From an uncultured Collinsella sp. (GTDB lineage: Bacteria > Actinomycetota > Coriobacteriia > Coriobacteriales > Coriobacteriaceae): DNA of 64,000 nt. Below, piece by piece: positions 43,867-51,157 of this stretch. Location of the stretch: contig CAKTVB010000001.1 in the NCBI GenBank assembly GCA_934621295.1, positions 248,001 to 312,000 of the forward strand. Reading direction: 5' to 3'. Positions within the stretch are counted from its first letter, which is position 1. Each line of letters opens with the position of its first letter. The position numbers and the translations under genes were made by a program. Below the pieces are notes generated by a model, which saw nothing but the letters and a program-made list of their open reading frames with translations, did no database searches and had not been told where the DNA came from.

Positions 43867-43956
43867 TTTGATCGGGCTTCGCTGCACTAAAAGCCGCGAC
43901 GTCGCTTGCCTGCGATTTTTTATGCAAGAAAGCATCGGTTTTATTCATTATTCGAG
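43687..43956. repeat. Direct repeat of about 270 bp, right of the xylonate island
   Basis: Partner of 37667-37937. It contains a 102-bp and a 51-bp stretch identical to copy 1 by eye. The distance between copies is about 6.0 kb. It ends about 125 bases before the pheS leader promoter; those bases (43957-44079) hold nothing I can name. Confidence 0.8.
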
Positions 43957-44079
43957 GTCTTCAGACTCGCTGCGCTCGGGCTGCGGACTTGCGGTGGGGC
44001 GTCCCGCGGGCTCATTGTGCACGGCGCGCGGAAAAGGGGCGCGCGGCCTTTGGATGCTGCGCGTTCGTTGACTCGCTTG

Positions 44080-44088
44080 TGCTATCAT
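44080..44088 (+). promoter_or_regulatory. Extended -10 promoter of the pheS T-box leader
   Basis: TGCTATCAT fits TGnTATnAT. Initiation would fall near 44095, the expected 5' end of the T-box RNA. No good -35 was found. Confidence 0.5.
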
Positions 44089-44094
44089 TCTGGC

Positions 44095-44375
44095 CAATGC
44101 GTTGACGGAGAGGGTTTGGTCCGCCGCGCCGGGTTTAAGAGAGAAGAGGTCATAGGCTGCAAGCCTCTTCACCTTGGCAAGGGCTATACGTTCACTCCCG
44201 AGCAGCGACCTGAACGGGCATTGCCTGAGTAGGGGAGCCGTGAGCCTCGCGACAAGAGGTCAAAAGAGGGCATGCCGGGCCAGACATCCGGCTGCCAAAC
44301 AAGGTGGTACCGCGGAATTCAGCCGTCCTTGGGTAAGCGAGAAGCGCCCAAGGACGGTTTTTTGTTGCCGAGTGC
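44095..44375 (+). ncRNA. T-box leader controlling pheS
   Basis: Contains the T-box sequence AACAAGGTGGTACCGCGG at 44298-44315, the antiterminator part that pairs with the acceptor end of uncharged tRNA. The upstream half forms the Stem I region; the candidate specifier is TTC at 44191-44193, a phenylalanine codon, agreeing with the downstream gene. A terminator at 44323-44363 is the off-state structure. Uncharged tRNA-Phe should therefore raise pheS expression. Exact Stem I boundaries are not resolved. Confidence 0.9.
44323..44363 (+). terminator. T-box regulated terminator
   Basis: CCGTCCTTGGG (44323-44333) pairs with CCCAAGGACGG (44347-44357) and is followed by six T. It competes with the antiterminator that includes the T-box sequence. 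Confidence 0.88.
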
Positions 44376-44421
44376 GGGCGGACGGGGCATGACGCCCCGT
44401 GCAGACAGGAAAGGAAGATAG

Positions 44422-45498
44422 ATGAGTCTGATCGATGATCTGGCCAAGCTCGAAGCGGAGGCAAAGGAGCTTATCGCCAACGCCGACGACGCCGAGAAGC
44501 TCGAAGCCGCCCGCGTGGCCCTGCTCGGCCGCAAGGGTCGCGTGACCGGCCTCATGCGCATGATGGGTAAGCTCTCTCCCGAGGAGCGCCCCGTGATGGG
44601 CAAACGCGCCAACGAAATGCGTCAGCTGGTCGAAGGCCTGTTCGAGGAGCGCAAGGCCGAGATGAAGGCTGCCGCCCTCAAGCACGCGCTTGAGCACGAC
44701 GCCGTGGACATTACCCTGCCGGGCATCCGTCCACAGATTGGTCATCAGCACCTCATTAAGCAGATCATCGAGGAGGCCGAGGACATCTTCTGTGGCATCG
44801 GCTACACCGTTGAGTCTGGCCCGCAGGTCGACACCTCCTACTACAACTTCACCGCGCTCAACGCCCCCATGGACCATCCCAGCCGCTCGGCGCGCGACAC
44901 CTTCTACGTGGTCGATAACAACCCCGGCAGTGTGGCACACCCCGAGACCCATGCCCATGGCGAGTCCGACATCTTGCTGCGCACCCAGACTTCGGGCGTG
45001 CAGATTCACACCATGGAGAGCCAAAAGCCGCCCATCTACATGATCTGCCCGGGCACCGTGTACCGTCCCGACACGGCAGACGCCTGCCACCTGCCTCAGT
45101 TCAACCAGATCGAGGGCCTCGTGGTGGACGAGGGCATCACCTTCGGCGACCTCAAGGGCACGCTCGACTACTTTGTTAAGTGCATGTTCGGCGAGGATCG
45201 CAAGACGCGCTATCGCCCGCACTTCTTCCCCTTCACTGAGCCTTCTTGCGAGGTTGACGTGAGCTGCCATGTGTGCGGCGGCAAGGGCTGTAACTTCTGC
45301 AAGCATTCCGGCTGGATCGAGATCTTGGGCTGCGGCATGGTCGACCCCAACGTGCTTATCAACTGCGGCATCGACCCCGAGAAATATACCGGCTTCGCTT
45401 TTGGCATCGGCGCCGAGCGCGTGGCGGCACTTCGTTACGACCTGCCCGACCTGCGCACGCTGATGACGGGTGATATGCGCTGCCTCAACCAGTTTTAG
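44422..45498 (+). CDS. pheS: Phenylalanine--tRNA ligase alpha subunit
   Basis: Catalytic subunit of the tetrameric synthetase, 358 residues. It has an N-terminal tRNA-binding coiled coil (about 1-90), then the class II core: motif 1 around HQHLIKQIIEEAEDIF, motif 2 in YRPDTADACHLPQFNQIEGL, and motif 3 in GFAFGIGAERVAALRYDLPDLR. The VSCHVCGGKGCNFCKHSGWIEI segment carries four cysteines that look like a zinc knot inserted before motif 3, as seen in some bacterial PheS. AGGAAAGGAAG lies before the ATG. A T-box leader precedes it; pheT lies 204 bases downstream. Confidence 0.96.
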   Translation: MSLIDDLAKLEAEAKELIANADDAEKLEAARVALLGRKGRVTGLMRMMGKLSPEERPVMGKRANEMRQLVEGLFEERKAEMKAAALKHALEHDAVDITLPGIRPQIGHQHLIKQIIEEAEDIFCGIGYTVESGPQVDTSYYNFTALNAPMDHPSRSARDTFYVVDNNPGSVAHPETHAHGESDILLRTQTSGVQIHTMESQKPPIYMICPGTVYRPDTADACHLPQFNQIEGLVVDEGITFGDLKGTLDYFVKCMFGEDRKTRYRPHFFPFTEPSCEVDVSCHVCGGKGCNFCKHSGWIEILGCGMVDPNVLINCGIDPEKYTGFAFGIGAERVAALRYDLPDLRTLMTGDMRCLNQF

Positions 45499-45513
45499 GT
45501 TGACTTGTCCCGG

Positions 45514-45614
45514 CGGCTTCCCGAAGCACCGCACCTTGCCCTTCAATCGTCGGTCGCGTACCTAAGTACGCTTCCCTCCTCTTTCAGGGCAATCTGCGGC
45601 ACTTCGGAAAGCCG
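45514..45614. repeat. Large palindrome between pheS and pheT
   Basis: The arms 45514-45545 and 45583-45614 (beginning CGGCTTCCCGAAGCACCGCA) pair with scattered mismatches. The loop contains a smaller GCGTAC-CTAA-GTACGC hairpin. pheS and pheT usually nearly touch, so this is an insertion into the operon. Confidence 0.75.
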
Positions 45615-45702
45615 TATACCTGATTGATTGTTCAGGTTGATTTTGTCTTCGCTGCTGTAATTCACTCCCATGCGTATGGGGTTAGATAAAAAGGAGAGCT
45701 AA

Positions 45703-48156
45703 ATGCGCGTTTCGTACGACTGGCTCAAGACTATGATCGATGTGCCCGAGAGCCCCAAGGAGCTTTCGGACGAGTATATTCGCACGGGCACCGAGGTTGA
45801 GGCTATCGACATTGTGGGCGAGAGCTTTGACCATGTGGTCACGGCTCAGGTGCTCGAGAAAACGCCACATCCCGATAGCGACCACATGTATGTGTGCAAG
45901 GTCTCTGTGGGCGACAAAAACGTCGACGCCGAGGGCAACCCCGAGCCGCTGCAGATTGTTTGCGGCGCCCAGAACTTCGAGGCCGGCGACCATATCGTGA
46001 CCGCTATGATCGGGGCCGAGCTGCCCGGCGGTATCAAGATCAAGAAATCCAAGCTTCGCGGCGTTGCGAGCTTTGGCATGAACTGCTCGGCGCGCGAGCT
46101 GGGCATCGGCGGCGATCATGCGGGCATCATGATCCTGCCCGAGGATGCTCCCGTCGGCATGCCCTTTGGCGAGTACTATGGCTCGTCCGACACCGTGCTC
46201 GATTGCGAGATCACGCCCAACCGCCCCGACTGCCTGTCCATGATCGGCATGGCGCGCGAAACGGGTGCCATCTTCGACCGCGATTATCACGTGGAGCTGC
46301 CCGCCATCAAGGCGGAGACTGGCCGTGCCACGGCAGACGAGCTTTCCGTCGAGATTGCCGACGATGGCCTGTGCGATCGGTACGTCGCTCGCATCGTGCG
46401 CAACGTGAAGGTTGGACCCTCGCCCGACTGGATGGTCAAGCGCCTGAATGCTCTGGGTATCCGTCCTCACAACAACATCGTCGACATCACCAATTACGTG
46501 ATGATGCTCACCGGTCAGCCGCTCCACGCCTTTGACCTCTCGACCTTTGCTGAGCGCGACGGCCATCGCTCTGTGGTGGTACGCGCTGCCAAGCAGGATG
46601 AGAAGTTCCAGACCCTCGACGGCGAGGAGCGCGTCCTCGATGCTGGCATGGGCCTCATCACCGATGGCGAGCGTCCCGTTGCCCTCGCGGGCGTCATGGG
46701 CGGCATGGACTCCGAGATCACCGACGCATCCGTGGACGTGCTGGTAGAGAGCGCCTGCTTCAACGCCGGTCGCACCAGCCATACGAGCCGCGACCTCTCT
46801 CTTATCTCCGACGCTTCCATTCGCTTCGAGCGTCAGGTGGACGAGACGGGTTGCGTCGACGTTGCCAACGTGACGTGCGCCCTTATTGAGGAGATCGCCG
46901 GCGGCGAGGTTGCCCCCGGCTATGTGGATGTGTATCCCGCACCCAAGGCCATCGATTCCATCACCCTTCGCTATCAGCGTGTTCTCGACATCTGCGGCGC
47001 TCCTATCGAGCGCGATTTCGTGGTGCGCGCCCTGACGCGCCTGGGTTGCACGGTGGAAGAGACGGGCGAGGATTACCTGGTTACGCCGCCGAGCTTCCGC
47101 CCCGACCTTCCGCGCGAGATTGACCTTATCGAAGAGATCTTGCGCCTGTGGGGTATGAGCCGTGTGGAGGCAACGATTCCCGCCGCCAAGAACCACATCG
47201 GTGGTCTGACGCGCGAGCAGCAGCTCACGCGCAAGGTTGGCCAGATTCTGCGTGCCAGTGGCCTCAACGAGACCACGACCTTTGGCTTTGCCGCCCCGGG
47301 CGACCTCGAGAAAATCCATATGTCCGCCGATGGCCGCGGCGTGCCTGTCGTACTTATGAATCCGTTGGTTGCCGAGCAGACCGAGATGCGCCGTTCGCTC
47401 CTTCCCGGCTTGCTGCAGTCCGTTGCCTACAACGAGGCCCACGGTACGACCAACGTGCATCTCTACGAGATTGGCACCCTCTTCCATGGTCGCGAGAACG
47501 CGAGCCTGCCGCGCGAGACGCAGTCTGTGGCAGGCGTGCTTACGGGCTCCTGGACCGATCAAACCTGGAACAACACCGTTGATAAGCTGCGCTTCTTTGC
47601 TGGCAAGGGCATTGTCGAAGAGCTGCTCGAGCAGCTGCGCCTGCCCAAGGTACGCTTTCGCGTGGCCGAGGGCGAGGGCTACGAGTTCCTGCAGCCGGGC
47701 CGCGCCGCCGAGGTTCTTTCTGGCGGTACCGTGCTAGGCTGGGTGGGCGAGATTCACCCCGAGGCACGCGAGGCTATGGATATCGATCAGATCGTGGTCG
47801 CCTTCGAGCTTGACCTCGATAAGCTTATCAAGGGCGCGCACAACCAGGAGAACTACCATGAGTTCTCGCCGTTCCCGGCTGTCCAGCACGACCTCGCCAT
47901 CGTTGTTCCCGACGAGGTGACCTGCGAGGACCTGCTGCAGCGCATCACGAGCGCCGGCGGCAAGCTGCTCGAGAACGTGCGTCTGTTCGACGTCTACCGC
48001 GATCCCGTTCGCGTGGGCATAGGCAAGAAGTCCATGGCGTTCTCGCTGACGTATCGCTCCGACGATCACACGCTTACGAGTGACGAGGTCGAGCGTGCGC
48101 ACAGCAAGATCGTCACCAAGGTGTGCAAGGCAACCGGCGGTGAGGTCCGCAGCTAG
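45703..48156 (+). CDS. pheT: Phenylalanine--tRNA ligase beta subunit
   Basis: Structural and editing subunit, 817 residues, normal for the family. An N-terminal oligonucleotide-binding domain (about residues 40-155, with VTAQVLEKTPHPDSDHMYVCKVS) leads to the B3/B4 editing domain with DITNYVMMLTGQPLHAFD. B5 motif residues include PSFRPDLPREIDLIEEILRLWG. A ferredoxin-like anticodon-binding domain follows at the C-terminus (FSPFPAVQHDLAIVV through VCKATGGEVRS). AAAAAGGAGAG precedes the ATG. Whether it shares the pheS transcript through the palindrome at 45514-45614 is not clear. Confidence 0.96.
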   Translation: MRVSYDWLKTMIDVPESPKELSDEYIRTGTEVEAIDIVGESFDHVVTAQVLEKTPHPDSDHMYVCKVSVGDKNVDAEGNPEPLQIVCGAQNFEAGDHIVTAMIGAELPGGIKIKKSKLRGVASFGMNCSARELGIGGDHAGIMILPEDAPVGMPFGEYYGSSDTVLDCEITPNRPDCLSMIGMARETGAIFDRDYHVELPAIKAETGRATADELSVEIADDGLCDRYVARIVRNVKVGPSPDWMVKRLNALGIRPHNNIVDITNYVMMLTGQPLHAFDLSTFAERDGHRSVVVRAAKQDEKFQTLDGEERVLDAGMGLITDGERPVALAGVMGGMDSEITDASVDVLVESACFNAGRTSHTSRDLSLISDASIRFERQVDETGCVDVANVTCALIEEIAGGEVAPGYVDVYPAPKAIDSITLRYQRVLDICGAPIERDFVVRALTRLGCTVEETGEDYLVTPPSFRPDLPREIDLIEEILRLWGMSRVEATIPAAKNHIGGLTREQQLTRKVGQILRASGLNETTTFGFAAPGDLEKIHMSADGRGVPVVLMNPLVAEQTEMRRSLLPGLLQSVAYNEAHGTTNVHLYEIGTLFHGRENASLPRETQSVAGVLTGSWTDQTWNNTVDKLRFFAGKGIVEELLEQLRLPKVRFRVAEGEGYEFLQPGRAAEVLSGGTVLGWVGEIHPEAREAMDIDQIVVAFELDLDKLIKGAHNQENYHEFSPFPAVQHDLAIVVPDEVTCEDLLQRITSAGGKLLENVRLFDVYRDPVRVGIGKKSMAFSLTYRSDDHTLTSDEVERAHSKIVTKVCKATGGEVRS

Positions 48157-48185
48157 TTCGGTGTGCATCGCATTTGTTTGATTTG

Positions 48186-48216
48186 GAGCACCCCGAATCT
48201 GGGGTGCTCTCTTGTT
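48186..48216 (+). terminator. Terminator after pheT
   Basis: GAGCACCCC (48186-48194) pairs with GGGGTGCTC (48201-48209), followed by TCTTGTTTT. Confidence 0.85.
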
Positions 48217-48251
48217 TTGCCTGTGGGTGCTTTGATCGAGGGGAGGCTTCC

Positions 48252-49073
48252 TTGCCAAGCTGGAACATACATATCGCCGAGGCCAAGATGCTTCTTGCGC
48301 GCGACGGCTCCGTGGCGGCACTCGTGCGCGATCGCAACGCTTTCTTGTTTGGCAGCGTGGTTCCCGACGTTCTCGTGGGCTATATGGTGCCGGATATTGC
48401 CAATCCCATTCCGTACCGCATCACGCATTTTGCCGAATCCGAGCCTATTCCCAAGCCGCGTGCGCATGAGTTTTGGGAAGGCTACGTGGCCCCGCTGCTA
48501 CATCGTGCCGGCTGCGGCTCATGCGTGGACGCGACCACCATCGCGCAGGAGCGCGAGCGCGTGAATCGTGTGCACTATCCGCATCGCTATGAGGGCGCGC
48601 CGGACCTGCCGCCTGTTGCGCCTGCGGAATCCTCGACGCAGCCCGAAGACGTGGAGCAGTCCCTGATTGACCTTACGCTTGGTACTTGGGTGCACCTGTT
48701 TGCCGACAACATCTGGAACACCCGCGTCAATGAATATCTCGCGGCACAGGGCGGAGAGCCCAGCGAGGAATTTCGTATCAAGAAGCAGGGCGACTTTGAT
48801 TGGTTTGGCAAGACGTTGCATCTCGAGAGCATTGTGCGCGCCACGCCGCGCCTCAAGGCTGCGGCAGCTGCTTTTGCGCAGTATTCCATTTCGAGCGACG
48901 ATGTCCTCAAGACCGTCGGCGTTATTCACGAGGTGGTGCGTGAGAATCCCGGTCGAGCGGAGCATCCGCCGTATCGTCTGCTCACCGAGGCGTTCTTTAG
49001 CGAGACCTTTGCCGAGGTGCTGAACACAACAGAGCAGCTTGTTGGCGAAGCGCGGCAGAAGATGGACTGCTAG
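48252..49073 (+). CDS. Zinc-dependent phospholipase C-like protein
   Basis: A 273-residue protein of the group often labelled zinc-dependent phospholipase C family or hypothetical. It starts PSWNIHIAEAKMLL and has NAFLFGSVVPDVLVGY, THF and the later LTLGTWVHLFADNIWNTRVN, whose His/Asp residues match the metal-binding helix pattern of S1/P1-phospholipase C folds. The start is TTG 48252, with GGGGAGG just upstream; the longer frame at 48174 reads into the pheT terminator. No signal peptide is seen, so it may act in the cytoplasm. Function is inferred weakly. Confidence 0.7.
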   Translation: MPSWNIHIAEAKMLLARDGSVAALVRDRNAFLFGSVVPDVLVGYMVPDIANPIPYRITHFAESEPIPKPRAHEFWEGYVAPLLHRAGCGSCVDATTIAQERERVNRVHYPHRYEGAPDLPPVAPAESSTQPEDVEQSLIDLTLGTWVHLFADNIWNTRVNEYLAAQGGEPSEEFRIKKQGDFDWFGKTLHLESIVRATPRLKAAAAAFAQYSISSDDVLKTVGVIHEVVRENPGRAEHPPYRLLTEAFFSETFAEVLNTTEQLVGEARQKMDC

Positions 49074-49123
49074 CCAGAGCTGGCCTCACGCGTTGCGAGC
49101 GTCGAAACAAAGGCCTGAACGAA

Positions 49124-49158
49124 AAGGGGACCGGAAGGAATATCCTTCCGGTCCCCTT
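49124..49158. terminator. Perfect 16-bp stem between convergent genes
   Basis: AAGGGGACCGGAAGGA and its exact complement flank a 3-base loop. It lies between the phospholipase-like gene and pyk. The A- and T-rich ends are short but present on both sides. Confidence 0.75.
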
Positions 49159-49186
49159 GCTGTAACGCAGTGAGTTGCAAGCGCGA

Positions 49187-50647
49187 TTATCGAACCTGGG
49201 CCACGTAGGCGACGTTCGTGGAAGAAGACTTGCCCTCGGCCTGGACGCACATGCGCGAATCGCCGGCGGTTGCCACGGTGAGCTCACCCGGGCTCACGTA
49301 ACCGAGCTCTTTGGCGGTCTCAATCGCCTTCATGATGGTGCCGTTGACGGTGCCCTGCGTGATGGCGGCGAGGTGCGGCTGTACGCCCCAGTACATAATC
49401 ATCTGCTGGACGGCCCACTCGTGACGGGAGAACGCGCAGATGGGCATGTTGGGACGGAAGTGCGAAATCAGACGTGCCGTACGACCGGTGGTGGTGGGGA
49501 CGGTGATGCACTTGGCGCCGATGGTGGTAGCCATGTTGACGGCGGAAAGACCCACGACGTTGTTGACGGCGCGCGTGGTCGAAGCGCCCTCGGGCACCAC
49601 GAGCGGAGCGTGTGCAGCCAGATACTTCTCGGTCTCAAGAGCAATGCTCGCCTGCATCTTCACGGCCTCGACCGGGTACATGCCGGCAGCGGACTCGCCG
49701 GAGAGCATGACGGCGTCGGTGCCATCGTAGATGGCGTTGGCGACGTCGGCGACCTCGGCGCGCGTCGGGCGCGGGTTGTGCTGCATGGAGTCGAGCATCT
49801 GCGTAGCGGTGATAACAGGCTTGTAGGCGTCGTTGCACTTGCGGATGATTTCCTTTTGGATATGCGGTACGAGCTGCGGGGCGATCTCGATGCCCAGGTC
49901 GCCGCGGGCAACCATGATGCCGTCAGAAGCCTCGAGGATCTCGTCGAAGTTATCGACGCCCAGCGCGCACTCGATCTTGGGGAAGATCGTCACGTGCTCG
50001 CCGCCGTTCATGAGGCAGAGCTCGCGGATCTCCTCAACCGCCTTGCCGTCGCGGATGAAAGAGGCGGCGATGTAGTCGATACCCTCTTTGAGGCCAAAGA
50101 GGATGTCCTCGCGGTCGCGCTCGGTGATGGCGGGCAGGCTGATGTTCACGTTGGGCATGTTGACGCCCTTGCGCTCGCCGATTTCGCCGTTGTTCTTGAC
50201 GATGCAGTGGATGTCGTTGCCGTCGACGGACTCGACTTCAAGGCCAACCAGTCCGTCGTCGATCAAGATCGTGGAGCCCTTGGTGACTTCGCTGGGGAGG
50301 TTGAGATAATCGAGCGAGATGTGCTCGGCGGTGCCAAGGTTGTCCTCGGTGGTGGGAGCGGCGGTCACGATGATGCGGTCGCCCTCGTTGACGGTGACCT
50401 TCTTGTGATCCTTGAGCAAGCCGGTGCGGACCTCGGGACCCTTGGTGTCGAGCAGGATGCCGACGGGCTGGCCAAGCTCTGCGGCAAGGCGACGCACGCG
50501 CTCGATGCGCTCGTGATGCTCCTCGTAGGAACCGTGGGAGAAGTTAAAGCGGGCGACGTTCATGCCGGCCTTAATCATTTCGCGCAACGTATCCTCGTTG
50601 TCGCAAGCCGGGCCCATGGTGCAGACGATCTTTGTGCGTTTGAACAT
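49187..50647 (-). CDS. pyk: Pyruvate kinase
   Basis: Last step of glycolysis, making ATP and pyruvate from phosphoenolpyruvate. The 486-residue product starts KRTKIVCTMGPA. It has NVARFNFSHG, the catalytic ILLDTKGPEVRTG, the metal-binding region FPKIECALGV, the signature MVARGDLGIEI, and the ATQMLDSM motif. The C-terminal domain ends with the KSSSTNVAYVAQVR stretch. ATG 50647 has GGAGGT five bases upstream; the frame extending to 50704 is not used. A TATACT box for this strand is at 50698-50693. No phosphohistidine domain is fused at the end. Confidence 0.95.
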   Translation of the reverse strand: MFKRTKIVCTMGPACDNEDTLREMIKAGMNVARFNFSHGSYEEHHERIERVRRLAAELGQPVGILLDTKGPEVRTGLLKDHKKVTVNEGDRIIVTAAPTTEDNLGTAEHISLDYLNLPSEVTKGSTILIDDGLVGLEVESVDGNDIHCIVKNNGEIGERKGVNMPNVNISLPAITERDREDILFGLKEGIDYIAASFIRDGKAVEEIRELCLMNGGEHVTIFPKIECALGVDNFDEILEASDGIMVARGDLGIEIAPQLVPHIQKEIIRKCNDAYKPVITATQMLDSMQHNPRPTRAEVADVANAIYDGTDAVMLSGESAAGMYPVEAVKMQASIALETEKYLAAHAPLVVPEGASTTRAVNNVVGLSAVNMATTIGAKCITVPTTTGRTARLISHFRPNMPICAFSRHEWAVQQMIMYWGVQPHLAAITQGTVNGTIMKAIETAKELGYVSPGELTVATAGDSRMCVQAEGKSSSTNVAYVAQVR

Positions 50648-50890
50648 GCATACCTCCATAGAAGTCTGTGCCGATGCTTCCTCTTTGAAAACAGTATACG
50701 ACACGAAGTTGCTTTCGGTTGCGAAAGAATCCGAAACTTACAAAGTCTCCTACCTGCAGAAATAATACTTGAAACGAAAGAAGTAAGCTTCGTTACGAAG
50801 CGTACCCTCCTTGAAGAAAGGAACGCGTATGCAGGGGAAACGGGTTTGTAGCATCAAGACGACCTGCATGCTGTCGAGCTGCAGGGGAAT

Positions 50891-51109
50891 TTGGGTTTTC
50901 GGAATAATACGGTACAGGCGGCGCAACAAAACGATGTTTGGCCTGCGTTAGGCTTCAATAAAGAAATGTCGATTAAATTGCGGAGCCTGGACGATGTCTG
51001 CCGCTCGGCACAGCGTGCCTTCGACCTTTTGGGTACTATAAGAGGACTGCAAATCGCTGCTAAGCATGGCAGCCTTGATGAGCCCTTGCCCTTCTCCTGG
51101 GAATTATGA
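50891..51109 (+). CDS. Small ORF, possible leader for the cation ATPase
   Basis: I do not recognise this 72-residue ORF. It could start at TTG 50891 (after AGGGGAAT) or at ATG 50966, giving 47 residues. The second half looks protein-like (SLDDVCRSAQRAFDLLGTI, then a PFSWEL ending). Its last codons lie over the 5' arm of the hairpin at 51094-51149, which would hide the ATPase ribosome site. It ends 48 bases before that gene. The rest of the stretch 50648-50890 is AT-richer and includes the pyk promoter, an AGCTTCG-TTA-CGAAGC-type hairpin, and a 40-codon ORF at 50829 that I cannot support. Confidence 0.35.
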   Translation: MGFRNNTVQAAQQNDVWPALGFNKEMSIKLRSLDDVCRSAQRAFDLLGTIRGLQIAAKHGSLDEPLPFSWEL

Positions 51110-51149
51110 TCGGGCATCAATCTGCTTGGCAGCTCAAACATCCCAGGAG
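51094..51149 (+). promoter_or_regulatory. Hairpin overlapping the ATPase ribosome binding site
   Basis: CTCCTGGGA (51094-51102) pairs perfectly with TCCCAGGAG (51141-51149), which includes most of the Shine-Dalgarno AGGAGGGG before ATG 51158. Folding would repress translation; ribosomes finishing the upstream small ORF would open it. Confidence 0.5.
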
Positions 51150-51157
51150 GGGAATCT

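Noticed and set aside
45682..47562. 626-codon reverse frame across pheT
   Set aside because: Shadow of pheT; no family features and no ribosome site.
49175..50851. 558-codon forward frame antisense to pyruvate kinase
   Set aside because: The translation is Gly/Val/Asp-rich low complexity typical of shadow frames, and pyk is unambiguous.
50829..50951. 40-codon ORF with AAAGGA ribosome-like site before the cation ATPase
   Set aside because: Arg/Cys-rich with no support beyond the ribosome-like site, and it overlaps the more protein-like small ORF in another frame.
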